Source: Caenispirillum bisanense
GTDB taxonomy: Bacteria; Pseudomonadota; Alphaproteobacteria; Rhodospirillales; UBA2165
Assembly (NCBI GenBank): GCA_945877815.1
Contig: CAMDWJ010000012.1
Location: 43,855-107,854, forward strand
DNA length: 64,000 nt
Reading direction: 5' to 3'
Shown here: positions 12,652 to 21,033 of the stretch, one piece after another
How the letters are laid out: each line of letters begins with the position of its first letter
How positions within the stretch are numbered: the stretch's first letter is position 1
Program-made: the position numbers and the translations under genes
The notes under the pieces: model-generated
Databases searched by the model: none
Seen by the model: only the letters and a program-made list of their open reading frames with translations
What the model was told of the DNA's origin: nothing

Positions 12652-13131
12652 TCAGTCGCGCGCGATCGCCTCGCCCAGACGGCGCAGCGCTTCCTGGAGA
12701 TCGGGATCGGTGACGCGCCCGACCTTGCGTTCGAGGGCGGCGCGTTTCTCCGGGGCGAGTGCCGGGCGCGGCTTGGCCTTGGGGGCTTCGGGGCGTTTGA
12801 CGGGCCCCTGCAGGATGCGCAGCCGCGCCACCGCGCGATAGCCGAAATGGCTGTTGATGCGCTCGATCATCTGGGGTTCGAGATGCTGCAGCTCAAGCGC
12901 AAGGGAGGCGCTGGAGACCTTCAGATGGAGCGTGCCGTTCCCGCGTTCGCCTTGCGGATAGGCGATGCGTTCGGGCGCGGTCGCGCGCGCCAGCACCGGA
13001 CCCACGATCTGTTCCCATTGGGTGATCACGCTGGCGGCGCCGAAGCCGCGCGCGCCCAGGATCGGCTTCATCAGCCGCTCGACGGCGGCGCCGACGGCGC
13101 GGATCTGGTGGCGACGGACGGTGGCGCTCAT
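12652..13131 (-). CDS. DUF721 (DciA-like) protein
   Basis: This 159-residue cytoplasmic protein has a DUF721 domain in roughly its first 110 residues (W-E-QIVGPVLARATAPERI, then LHLKVSSASLALELQHLEPQM). The domain occurs in DciA, the helicase loader of bacteria that lack DnaC. The alphaproteobacterial versions have this N-terminal DUF721 and a variable basic tail, as here (KRPEAPKAKPRPA). Its first four bases overlap the end of the EamA gene. Loader function is inferred from the family. Confidence 0.82.
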   Translation of the reverse strand: MSATVRRHQIRAVGAAVERLMKPILGARGFGAASVITQWEQIVGPVLARATAPERIAYPQGERGNGTLHLKVSSASLALELQHLEPQMIERINSHFGYRAVARLRILQGPVKRPEAPKAKPRPALAPEKRAALERKVGRVTDPDLQEALRRLGEAIARD

Positions 13132-14057
13132 GGCCTGAGTTTAGACCGAAGTAGGCGACCCGCAAGGCGGCCATCGGCGACCGCCAATCCGGCGAAGATC
13201 AGTGCCATTCCGGCAAGTTGGGGAACCGTCAGGATTTCGTCCAAAAAGGTCACCGCCATAAGAATCGCGCTGATCGGGACCAGGAATGTAACCAACGCCG
13301 CGTTGGTGGCACCGGATCGTGCGAGTATCTTGAAAAAAATCAGATAGGCGATTGCGGTCGATAGGATCGCCAGCGCCAGTATGCCGCCCCACGCGACCGC
13401 GCCCGGTGCAGCCAACGTCCACGGCCGATCGATGACCAATGCAAGGGGAGCGACCAAAACGAAAGCCGCGATGAACTGGCCGGCAGCCGCGGCATCGGGC
13501 GCGATTCCCAGGTGCGATATCCGCCGCCCATAGACGCCGGCAAGCGCATAGAAAATCCCGGACGACAGGGCGGCGATCTGAGCCCACAGGCTGCTGCCCA
13601 GATCGCTGAGGCTTTCGCCGCCCATCAGTATGACAACGCCAGCGAAGCCGGTGACCAGGGCGAACAACCGCGATGGCGTGATGCGATCGTCGCTGGTCCA
13701 CAAATGCGCGACCAGGATGGTAAACAGGGGCGTCATGGCGTTGAAGATGGAGGCGAGCCCGGCGGTGAGTTCGGTCTGGGCCCAGGTCAGTAAAATGAAC
13801 GGTGCTGCGTTGTTGAGGAAGCCCATCATGGCGACGGCAAGGACGCGGTCGCGCGTCAGGTGGGGAATGCGGCCGCTGGCGACGAGCCAAGTGCCCATGA
13901 GCATCGTGCCGATGCCGAGCCGAATCGCGACAACGCTCAGCGGTTGGAATCCGGTCAATGCCAGTTTGATGAAGATAAACGAACCGCCCCAGATGACGGA
14001 CAGCAGCGCGATCCAGAGCCAGTCGGCGGATGCCATTTTGACGTTTGGGTTGGCCAT
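13128..14057 (-). CDS. EamA/DMT-family transporter
   Basis: This 309-residue inner-membrane protein has two EamA repeats with about ten hydrophobic helices. The segments WLWIALLSVIWGGSFIFIKLAL and PFILLTWAQTELTAGLASIFNAMTPLFT are typical of metabolite or drug exporters of this superfamily. The substrate is unknown. It overlaps the DUF721 gene by four bases (ATGA), so the pair is translationally coupled, and it is divergent from mutY. No clear Shine-Dalgarno sequence is seen ahead of the ATG, so an alternative start at residue 8 (Met) is possible. Confidence 0.85.
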   Translation of the reverse strand: MANPNVKMASADWLWIALLSVIWGGSFIFIKLALTGFQPLSVVAIRLGIGTMLMGTWLVASGRIPHLTRDRVLAVAMMGFLNNAAPFILLTWAQTELTAGLASIFNAMTPLFTILVAHLWTSDDRITPSRLFALVTGFAGVVILMGGESLSDLGSSLWAQIAALSSGIFYALAGVYGRRISHLGIAPDAAAAGQFIAAFVLVAPLALVIDRPWTLAAPGAVAWGGILALAILSTAIAYLIFFKILARSGATNAALVTFLVPISAILMAVTFLDEILTVPQLAGMALIFAGLAVADGRLAGRLLRSKLRP

Positions 14058-14147
14058 GTGGGTGCATAACCGAAGAGAGGGTTTTCTTCACTCCGTTTCT
14101 TGTTGCTACGATGCGCTGTGGCCAAAGCATCTCCAAAGATAAAATTG

Positions 14148-15182
14148 ATGGCGCCTCCGGCGGAAACGTTGCTTGCCTGGTACGACCGGCATCGCCGCGC
14201 CTTGCCGTGGCGCGCATTGCCCGGCGAAAGGATGGACCCCTACCGCGTGTGGCTGAGCGAGATCATGCTGCAACAGACGACGGTGGCCGCCGTGAAACCC
14301 TATTTCGAATCCTTCCTGGCGCGCTGGCCGCAAATCGAAGATCTCGCGGCTGCCGAGTTGGACGAGGTTCTACACGCCTGGGCCGGCCTCGGCTATTACG
14401 CGCGGGCGCGTAATCTCCATAAATGCGCGAAGATCGTGGCGCAGGATTACGGCGGGCGTTTTCCCGATACCGAAGACAGCCTCGCCGAATTGCCCGGCAT
14501 CGGCCCCTATACCGCCGCCGCCATCGCCGCCATCGCCTTCGACCGACACGCTAGCCCGGTGGACGGCAATATCGAACGGGTGGTCGCGCGCCTGTTCGCG
14601 GTCGAAGAGTCGATGCCGGCCGCGAAACCCAAATTGCGCGCCCTCGCCGCGACCCTGACCCCGCCGACACGCGCCGGAGATTACGCGCAAGCTGCGATGG
14701 ATCTGGGCGCGACTTTGTGTACGCCGCGCAAGCCGGCTTGCTCGTTGTGTCCGTGGATCGAGGTTTGTGCCGCGCGCGCGCTGGGGCGTTCGGAAGAATT
14801 TCCGCGCCGGGTACCCAAACCCGATAAGCCGACGCGGCGCGGCGTGGTGTTCTGGGCGCTCGATGCGAAGGGCCGCGTGCTGATCCGTCGACGCGTGGAA
14901 AGCGGCTTGCTCGGCGGCATGATGGAATTTCCCTCGACCGAATGGTCACAAGCCGGTTCACCCGCCGCCACCGCGATCAAGGAGGCACCCGTCGCGGCGG
15001 ATTGGTCGGAACTCCCCGGCCTCGTGCGCCACACCTTCACGCATTTTCATCTGGAATTGACCGTGCTCGCCGGACGCAAGGCGCGCGGCAAAGGGTTATG
15101 GTGCGAGATCGATCGTCTTAGCGATCACGCGCTGCCGAACCTTATGAAGAAAGTCACGCGGCACGCATTGAAGCACCTTTAG
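14148..15182 (+). CDS. mutY: A/G-specific adenine glycosylase MutY
   Basis: MutY removes adenine opposite 8-oxoguanine. I use the ATG at 14148 (344 residues), placing WYD ten residues in as in other MutY proteins. TTG 14100 and GTG 14118 are in-frame alternatives. Visible parts are MLQQTTVAAV near residues 40-50, the helix-hairpin-helix LPGIGPYTAAAI followed by the catalytic Asp in SPVDGNIERV, and the [4Fe-4S] cluster Cys at 191, 198, 201 and 207 (C-X6-C-X2-C-X5-C). A NUDIX-like C-terminal domain for 8-oxoG recognition follows. The gene is divergent from the EamA transporter. Confidence 0.95.
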   Translation: MAPPAETLLAWYDRHRRALPWRALPGERMDPYRVWLSEIMLQQTTVAAVKPYFESFLARWPQIEDLAAAELDEVLHAWAGLGYYARARNLHKCAKIVAQDYGGRFPDTEDSLAELPGIGPYTAAAIAAIAFDRHASPVDGNIERVVARLFAVEESMPAAKPKLRALAATLTPPTRAGDYAQAAMDLGATLCTPRKPACSLCPWIEVCAARALGRSEEFPRRVPKPDKPTRRGVVFWALDAKGRVLIRRRVESGLLGGMMEFPSTEWSQAGSPAATAIKEAPVAADWSELPGLVRHTFTHFHLELTVLAGRKARGKGLWCEIDRLSDHALPNLMKKVTRHALKHL

Positions 15183-15306
15183 GTGCGTATAACGATCCGG
15201 AAGCCAGCGATGGCTTCGCCTGTAGCTCATTCATGCTTTTTTGGATCGTATCACGGCGGAAAAAACGGCCCTATACTGCGCCCCATTGACCCTGGGGATT
15301 CCATTA

Positions 15307-16269
15307 ATGATGGCAAAACACGGCCGTTTGATCGATATCCATCAACACTACCTATTGGACGAGTACAAAGGAGCCCTGGCCACACTCGGCATCGGCGGCA
15401 GCGCCGAACGCTCGTGGCCCGATTGGTCGCCGGCCAAGACCGATGAGACGATGGCGAAGGCCGGCATCGATGCCGCCGTCATGTCGATTGCCTCGCCGGG
15501 AACTTATTTCGGCGACATCGAATTCACCAAGAAATTGGTCGTGACCTGCAACGACGGTTTCGCGCGCTTGGTCGGCGATAATGCCAAACGCTTCGGCGCA
15601 CTCGGCATGGTCTCGCTACCCGATGCGGCAGCCGCCGCGCGGGACGTTGCCTATGTGCTGGACACGCTCAAGCTCGACGGCATCGGCCTGGTGTCGCATT
15701 ACGACGACATCTATGTCGGCGAGCCCGACTGGAACGAATTCTATGCCGAGCTGGATAAGCGCAAGGCGGTGGTCTTCGTGCATCCCATCCGCCCCCTGCA
15801 GGGCGGCCGCGCGATCTATCATTTTCCGAGCGGCTTCGTGGAACTTGTGGCCGCCTCGGGGCGCGTCATCGCGAACCTCTTGGCAACCGGCACCTTGGAG
15901 AATTATCCGAACATCCGCTGGATCATCCCGCATGCGGGCGGAATATTGACCTCGATCCTGTACCGGCTGTCGAAGTTCGAGACCATGCGTGCCTTCAAAG
16001 ACAACGTGCCGAAGGGCGTTGATGCGTATCTATCGAATATTTATTTCGATGTTGCGCAGGCAACCGACCCGGCCACCCTCGAAGCCTTGTTCAAGGTCGC
16101 ACCCGTGGACCGCGTGCTGTTCGGCTCCGATTATCCCCAAGCCATCGACATCGACAATGTGGTGCAGGACACGCTCGACGGGCTCAAGGTCTTGCCCGCC
16201 TTCGATGCCGAAGCGAGGCGCAAGATCATGTCGGAAAATGCGCTGAGCCTGTTTCCGAGGCTGGCCTGA
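15307..16269 (+). CDS. Amidohydrolase-2 family protein (ACMSD-like decarboxylase/hydrolase)
   Basis: This is a 320-residue TIM-barrel metal hydrolase or decarboxylase. Metal ligands appear as H12 and H14 (DIHQHY), His in FVHPIRP and Asp in LFGSDYPQ. This is the pattern of amidohydrolase family 2, which includes aminocarboxymuconate-semialdehyde decarboxylase and dihydroxybenzoate decarboxylases. I start at ATG 15307 (a second ATG follows at once) because the upstream 22 residues are not family-like. It differs clearly from the second amidohydrolase at 22991. The substrate is unknown. Confidence 0.82.
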   Translation: MMAKHGRLIDIHQHYLLDEYKGALATLGIGGSAERSWPDWSPAKTDETMAKAGIDAAVMSIASPGTYFGDIEFTKKLVVTCNDGFARLVGDNAKRFGALGMVSLPDAAAAARDVAYVLDTLKLDGIGLVSHYDDIYVGEPDWNEFYAELDKRKAVVFVHPIRPLQGGRAIYHFPSGFVELVAASGRVIANLLATGTLENYPNIRWIIPHAGGILTSILYRLSKFETMRAFKDNVPKGVDAYLSNIYFDVAQATDPATLEALFKVAPVDRVLFGSDYPQAIDIDNVVQDTLDGLKVLPAFDAEARRKIMSENALSLFPRLA

Positions 16270-16280
16270 CAAGAAACGAT

Positions 16281-16646
16281 ATGAACAAGATCGCCGAGCG
16301 TCTGCGCAAGTTCGCGCTCTCCTTCCCGGAGACGGCGGAAAGCCATCCATGGGGCGAAACCGCGATTAAGGTGAGGGGAAAAACCTTCCTGTTCATGCGC
16401 GCCGACGACGCATTGCTCAGCCTGTCGGTCAAATTGCCGGCGAGCCGCGAATTCGCGCTCGATCGCGATTTCACCGAGCCGACGCATTACGGCCTCGGCT
16501 CCAAGGGATGGGTGAGCGGGAAGTTCGAGGGCAAGGCGCGCGGCAAGAACAAACCGCCGGTCGCCCTGCTCGAAACCTGGATCGAGGAGAGTTATCGTGC
16601 TATCGCGCCCAAGCGCATCTTAGCGAAGCTCGTGGAAAACACGTGA
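16281..16646 (+). CDS. MmcQ/YjbR family DNA-binding-fold protein
   Basis: This 121-residue protein has the YjbR-like fold (double-wing DNA-binding). The motifs FPETAESHPWGETAIKVRGK and GLGSKGWV are characteristic. Family members are of unknown function, and the DNA-binding role is inferred from structure of relatives. It starts 11 bases after the amidohydrolase stop and is followed by the YCII gene, so the three may form a transcript. Confidence 0.85.
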   Translation: MNKIAERLRKFALSFPETAESHPWGETAIKVRGKTFLFMRADDALLSLSVKLPASREFALDRDFTEPTHYGLGSKGWVSGKFEGKARGKNKPPVALLETWIEESYRAIAPKRILAKLVENT

Positions 16647-16660
16647 ATGAGGATGTGGTT

Positions 16661-17053
16661 ATGGCTGATCGGACAGACGCGGAAAGAGCGCGACGTATCC
16701 AGGAACTGATTGGAGGGTTTCTGCATAAGGAAGTTTATGTCGTCGTGACCCAGCCGGTGCAATCACCTGAAATTGTCCCCAAGTTGCTCGACCATCTGGA
16801 AAACCAGGTGAAGCTGGAGAGGGACGGCGTCATGTTCGCTGCCGGTCCGATGTTTGAGGAAGGCAGCGACAAGCCGATTGCCGGCATGTTCGTCATTCGC
16901 GCGAATTCCTATGCGGAGGCCAAAGCCATCGCCGATTCCGACCCTTTGCATCAGGCTGGATTGCGCAGCTATACGATCCGTAAATGGCAGATCAACGAAG
17001 GCCAGCTTCAGCTCAAGATAAATTTTTCCGACAAGAGCGCCGAAGTCGGATGA
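16661..17053 (+). CDS. YCII-domain protein
   Basis: This 130-residue protein has a YCII/ferredoxin-like fold. The line VVVTQPVQSPEIVPKLLDHL, then AAGPMFEEGSDKPIAGMFVI, then SYAEAKAIADSDPLHQAGL, matches the family, including the conserved Asp-Pro near the helix (SDPLHQAG). I chose ATG 16661 (MADRTD). The upstream in-frame stretch overlaps the preceding gene in another frame. YCII proteins are small enzymes or accessory proteins of diverse catabolic pathways, and no specific function can be given. Confidence 0.78.
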   Translation: MADRTDAERARRIQELIGGFLHKEVYVVVTQPVQSPEIVPKLLDHLENQVKLERDGVMFAAGPMFEEGSDKPIAGMFVIRANSYAEAKAIADSDPLHQAGLRSYTIRKWQINEGQLQLKINFSDKSAEVG

Positions 17054-17089
17054 TTTCGGTCGATCAAGGCGTGGTAGCCTTTTAGGGAA

Positions 17090-17476
17090 ATGACGCTCGG
17101 CGCCCGCTTGCAACGCTGGATCGACGCCGCGCGGCGCGACGTGATGATCATGTATCTCGCCGCGCGCCATCCGGACGTTCCCTGGGCGGCCAAGTTCCTG
17201 GCGGCGGCGGCGGCGGCCTATGCGCTCAGCCCGATCGACCTGATCCCCGATTTCATACCGGTGCTCGGGTTGCTCGACGAACTGATCGTCATTCCGTTCT
17301 GTTTCTGGATGATCGCGCAGTTGATCCCTGAGGACGTGATGGAGGATCTGCGCGTGCGCGCAGCCGCGCGCATCGAGCAGGTCTCCAAAAGTGTGGTTGG
17401 CCTTATCGTCGTTGTCTCGATCTGGTTGGCGCTCGCCGCCGCCATCTGGTTCGCGGTCGTCGCCTCGCACGATTAG
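17090..17476 (+). CDS. YkvA-type DUF1232 membrane protein
   Basis: This 128-residue protein has the DUF1232 signature ALSPIDLIPDFIPVLGLLDE at about residues 43-62, a short amphipathic and membrane-associated motif. Another hydrophobic segment near the C-terminus (VVGLIVVVSIWLALAAAIWFAV) should span the membrane. The function is unknown. The gene ends at a good intrinsic terminator. Confidence 0.85.
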   Translation: MTLGARLQRWIDAARRDVMIMYLAARHPDVPWAAKFLAAAAAAYALSPIDLIPDFIPVLGLLDELIVIPFCFWMIAQLIPEDVMEDLRVRAAARIEQVSKSVVGLIVVVSIWLALAAAIWFAVVASHD

Positions 17477-17478
17477 GC

Positions 17479-17518
17479 GCGGCGATCTGCCCCGCTTAAG
17501 GGCAGGCCGCTCGTTTTT
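17479..17518 (+). terminator. Rho-independent terminator after DUF1232 gene
   Basis: The stem is two-part, GCGG with CCGC and CTGCCC with GGGCAG, with a seven-base loop. TCG and then a run of five T follow. It begins three bases after the stop codon and separates the gene from the convergent alpha/beta hydrolase. Confidence 0.72.
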
Positions 17519-17529
17519 CGGTCCGGCTG

Positions 17530-18438
17530 TTACTTGCCGGTCACTTCCTTCACGAAGTCCAACATGTCCCGGCCGACGCTGGTGTCCTCGGTGTTTACCG
17601 ACAGGATCTCGGACATATGGCCGTGGCCCGGGATGATGCGGAACCAGGGGGCGACGCCGTCACGTTCGAGCAGCGCCTGACCCATGTCGAAGCCCGCCTT
17701 GAGGAAGGGTTGCGAGTCGCCTTCGGCCAGCATGACGTAGACCGGGGTTTTGACCGGACCCAGGTTGGCGATAGCCGACATGGCGAGGAATTTGCTTTTG
17801 TCGGCGCCGTAATAGGGTGACGCGCGGTCGCCCGGTGCGTTCTCCACATCGGGGCGGCATTGACCGGACATGATGATCGCACCCTTGATGGTGCCTTCGG
17901 GCGGCTGAACGTCCTTGTGCAGCGCATAGGTACCGACGTGGGTGCCGCCCGACGAATGGCCCATCACCACGATGGCGTCCGGATCGCCGCCATATTCTGC
18001 GATGTGCTTACGCGCCCATTCGACCGCGTGGCCGATGTCACGCGCCCCGTCGGGCCAGGTGACCTCCGGCGCGTAGCGGTAGGTGCCGTTGCAGCAAATG
18101 ATGCCGTGTTTGGCGAAGTAGTCGCCGACATTGCCGTAGAAGGCGCCCTTCTTGACGTTCTTATGGCCGGAGATGAACCCGCCGCCATGGAAGAACATCA
18201 CGACCGGCAGCTTCTTGCCCTTCGAGCCCGCGGGCATGTGCACATCGAGCACCTGGCGTTCGTGATCGCCATAATGGATGTCCATGGCGATCTGGACGCC
18301 CTCGGTTTTTATGCCGCGCTGCAGTTCGGCGTAGAGATCGTAGCTCTGCATCATATGGTCGCGCGACAGGCCGCGCCCGGTCGCAAAAAGGTGGCGGCGC
18401 ACTTCGTCGGCGGTGCGCAGCGTCGTGACTTCGCTCAT
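17530..18438 (-). CDS. Alpha/beta hydrolase (HSL/esterase-like), copy 1
   Basis: This 302-residue esterase or lipase-type enzyme has the oxyanion motif FFHGGGF (HGGG). The nucleophile Ser is in MGHSSGGTH, and a probable catalytic His is in PGHGHMSE near residue 275. It is homologous along its length to the hydrolases at 20126 and 21034. It lies downstream of the acyl-CoA ligase but is separated from it by a 118-bp dispersed repeat. The natural substrate is unknown. The group suggests hydrolysis of an ester or lactone feeding the adjacent CoA ligase. Confidence 0.85.
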   Translation of the reverse strand: MSEVTTLRTADEVRRHLFATGRGLSRDHMMQSYDLYAELQRGIKTEGVQIAMDIHYGDHERQVLDVHMPAGSKGKKLPVVMFFHGGGFISGHKNVKKGAFYGNVGDYFAKHGIICCNGTYRYAPEVTWPDGARDIGHAVEWARKHIAEYGGDPDAIVVMGHSSGGTHVGTYALHKDVQPPEGTIKGAIIMSGQCRPDVENAPGDRASPYYGADKSKFLAMSAIANLGPVKTPVYVMLAEGDSQPFLKAGFDMGQALLERDGVAPWFRIIPGHGHMSEILSVNTEDTSVGRDMLDFVKEVTGK

Positions 18439-18461
18439 GTGTTCGACCTTCTACTAGGAGC

Positions 18462-18580
18462 TTCATGCCCGGACTTGGGTCACGCACTCAATGCGTGCCA
18501 AGCACGCGGGGCATCCACGAATCTTTTCGCGCGGACGCAATTTCGTTCGTGGATGGCCCCAACGTGTGCGGCCATGACGG
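18462..18580. repeat. Dispersed palindromic repeat, GCATCC family
   Basis: The intergenic segment starts TTCATGCCCGGACTTG and ends GGCCATGACGG. Inside, GGGGCATCCACGAATC pairs with GTTCGTGGATGGCCCC to form a long cruciform. Related mosaics are at 25311-25406 and 54351-54437. It separates the hydrolase gene from the ligase gene on the same strand. Confidence 0.65.
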
Positions 18581-18587
18581 TTACGGA

Positions 18588-20129
18588 TTAGGTATTCTTC
18601 TGCGTTAGCATCTCGACCAGGGTTTTCTTAACGACCTTGCCGCTTTCGTTGGTCGGCAACTTGTCCATGAAGACGACGTTCTTCGGCCGCTTTGGTCCGC
18701 CGAGCTTGTCGCGGCAGAAATCGATCACTTCGGCTTCGGTCATCGGCTCCTTGCCGACGACACAGGCGACGACCTTCTCGCCCCACTCCGTGTCGGGAAT
18801 GCCGATAACGGCGACCTGTTCGATCTTGCCGTAGCTCATCAGCACGGGTTCGATCTCGGCCGGATAGACGTTGATGCCGCCAGTCTTGATCATCTCGCGC
18901 TTGCGCCCACACATGTAGACATAGCCTTCCGCGTCGCGACGGATCAGATCGCCGGTGACCAGCCAGCCGTCGCGCAGCACCTTGGCGGTTTCTTCGGGCC
19001 GTTCCCAATAGCCTTGGAAAACCGAGGGGCCGCGGATCGCCAACTCGCCGATCTCGCCTGTTGGCACGGGTTTGAGGTCGTCGTCCACCGCCTCCATGCG
19101 GAAGAGGCGCCCCTCTCGCCCCAGGCTATCGTGCAAGTGGCCGTATTTCACCGGATCGTCGAACGTCTTCTGGTAATCCTCGGGCTTCTTGAAGCTGATC
19201 CGCCCGCCGCCTTCGGACGAGCCGTAGCCGGTATGGAAACCGGCACGGAACGTCTTCTGGTTTCTGAGAAGCTCCATCGATTCGTGATCGCGCGATCCCG
19301 AGAAGGTGCGCAAGCTCGAGAGGTCGGCTTGCTGAAATCCAGGATGGGTCGCGAAGCGGCGCACCATCGTGTCCATCGCGTAGCCGAAGGTGATCTTCTC
19401 GCGCTCAATGGCCTCGAAATACTTGGCGGGATCGAATCGGCCGAGCAGCACGGTGCGTGTGCCACGGATGACGAAGCGCGACATCTCCGTGATGGCCATG
19501 CCGGCGGCGAGCGGCGAGGAGATCGAGGCCACGTCGTCGTCGTACATCGGTTGTTCGAACAAGCCGACCGCGCCCGCCATGACGAAATTGCTGTGGCTTC
19601 GGATACAGCCCTTGGGAGCGCCGGTGGTACCACTCGTATATTTGATGGTGAGGAAGTCGGACGGCTCGATTCGCACGTCCGGATCGGCTTCCGTCGAGTT
19701 GCGCATGATCTCGTCGTAATCGAACTCGAGGTCGTGGCCTTCGCCGATTCCGATTACATGCTCGACGGTTTTGAGTTGATCGGCGACGTCGCGCACGCCT
19801 TGGGCACCCTCGCGTTCGACGATGATGTATTTGGCGCGCAGATCGTTGGCGATATAGACGATTTCCGCCCCGACCGACTTCGGCAGTGATGGCGCGCTGA
19901 TCACGCCGATCTTGGCGAGCCCGTAATAGACCTCGATGAATTCCATCGAATTGTCGATCAGCATGAGCGCGCGGTCGCCTTTTTTGGCACCGAGTTTGGT
20001 CAGCGCGTTGGCGAAGCGATTGGCTTTGTCGTTGAGATCTTTCCAGGTCGAACGCTGATTGCCGAAGATGATGGCTTCGCTATGGGCCGAAGTGCGTGCG
20101 TTATAGGCCAGGGTCTCGCCGAGGATCAT
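18588..20129 (-). CDS. Acyl-CoA synthetase (class I adenylate-forming, AMP-binding)
   Basis: This 513-residue enzyme activates a carboxylic acid to its CoA thioester through an acyl-adenylate. The phosphate-binding motif is TSGTTGAPKG (about residue 170). The hinge region TGDLIRRDAEGYVYMCGRKREMIKTGG carries the A8 motif, and the C-terminal lysine is in NESGKVVKKTL. A long-chain or aromatic substrate cannot be distinguished by eye. Its ATG overlaps the stop of the hydrolase at 20126 by four bases, so ester cleavage and CoA activation are probably coupled in one operon. Confidence 0.9.
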   Translation of the reverse strand: MILGETLAYNARTSAHSEAIIFGNQRSTWKDLNDKANRFANALTKLGAKKGDRALMLIDNSMEFIEVYYGLAKIGVISAPSLPKSVGAEIVYIANDLRAKYIIVEREGAQGVRDVADQLKTVEHVIGIGEGHDLEFDYDEIMRNSTEADPDVRIEPSDFLTIKYTSGTTGAPKGCIRSHSNFVMAGAVGLFEQPMYDDDVASISSPLAAGMAITEMSRFVIRGTRTVLLGRFDPAKYFEAIEREKITFGYAMDTMVRRFATHPGFQQADLSSLRTFSGSRDHESMELLRNQKTFRAGFHTGYGSSEGGGRISFKKPEDYQKTFDDPVKYGHLHDSLGREGRLFRMEAVDDDLKPVPTGEIGELAIRGPSVFQGYWERPEETAKVLRDGWLVTGDLIRRDAEGYVYMCGRKREMIKTGGINVYPAEIEPVLMSYGKIEQVAVIGIPDTEWGEKVVACVVGKEPMTEAEVIDFCRDKLGGPKRPKNVVFMDKLPTNESGKVVKKTLVEMLTQKNT

Positions 20130-21031
20130 GACTGTCTCTCACTGCCTTTTTGCGCGGACGCCTCGCGAACGAAATCCAGTAGCGCGGATTCGATAACCCT
20201 ATCGCCGGTGCCGATGGCCATTTGTTCCGAGGAATGATTGTGTCCTGTGAAAAAAGCGATGCGCGGCATGCGCCCGCTCTTTTCGGCCAAGGCCGAAACC
20301 ATTGCGGCGAAGGAGCGGTTGAAGGGAAAAGGTTCGAATTCGGCGGTGGACAGAAACAGCGCAAAGTCGCCCCAATGGGCCGCGGGGATGAGCGCGCGGC
20401 TGTCCCAGTTCTCCACATCCTTGCCGTAATAGGAAAGATGATTGGGGTCTGGATTGTCGCGGTTGAGAAGATAGTTGCCGGAAAGCGCCATCGCGCCGGC
20501 GATGCCGGGTCCGCCTGCGGGGTGCAACTCTCGACGCAATGCATAGGTTGCCACATGGGTGGCGCCCGACGAATGGCCCATGATGAAGATGCGCTCCGGA
20601 TCGCCGCCGTATTTGGCGATGTTGGCACGCGTCCAGGCGACGGCGGCGCCGACATCCTCGCCGCCGCCCGGCCATTGCGCCTGGTCGGCGAGCCGGTAGT
20701 TGGCGTTGATGCCGATCATGCCGTTTCGCGCGAAGAAATCGGCGACGTTGCCGTAGACCAGTTCGCCCAACTCGTTCTTGTGGCCGCGCACGAAACCGCC
20801 GCCGAAGAAGAACAGGACCACCGGTATCGGCTTGGACGAGCGAGTGGTTGGCACGTGGACGTCGAGCTTATGTCGCTCGTGCGGGCCGTAGGCGACGTCC
20901 ATCTGGATCGTGAAACCAGTCCGCGGCTGTGCCTTGAGCAGCGGCAGATAGATCGCACGCATGGCGTCGCGCGCGGCGTCCTGCGAGAGGTCGCGCGCCG
21001 CCGTGAGTGCGTCGGAGATAAGATCCGGCAA
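20126..21031 (-). CDS. Alpha/beta hydrolase, copy 2 (altered oxyanion motif)
   Basis: This 301-residue homologue of the flanking hydrolases keeps the nucleophile Ser in MGHSSGATH and the probable His in TGHNHSSE. The family oxyanion motif HGGG is changed to FGGG (VVLFFFGGGFVRGHK), so its activity may differ from the two siblings. It lies 2 bases downstream of the third hydrolase gene and overlaps the CoA ligase gene by 4 bases, indicating one transcript. Confidence 0.85.
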   Translation of the reverse strand: MPDLISDALTAARDLSQDAARDAMRAIYLPLLKAQPRTGFTIQMDVAYGPHERHKLDVHVPTTRSSKPIPVVLFFFGGGFVRGHKNELGELVYGNVADFFARNGMIGINANYRLADQAQWPGGGEDVGAAVAWTRANIAKYGGDPERIFIMGHSSGATHVATYALRRELHPAGGPGIAGAMALSGNYLLNRDNPDPNHLSYYGKDVENWDSRALIPAAHWGDFALFLSTAEFEPFPFNRSFAAMVSALAEKSGRMPRIAFFTGHNHSSEQMAIGTGDRVIESALLDFVREASAQKGSERQS

Positions 21032-21033
21032 GT

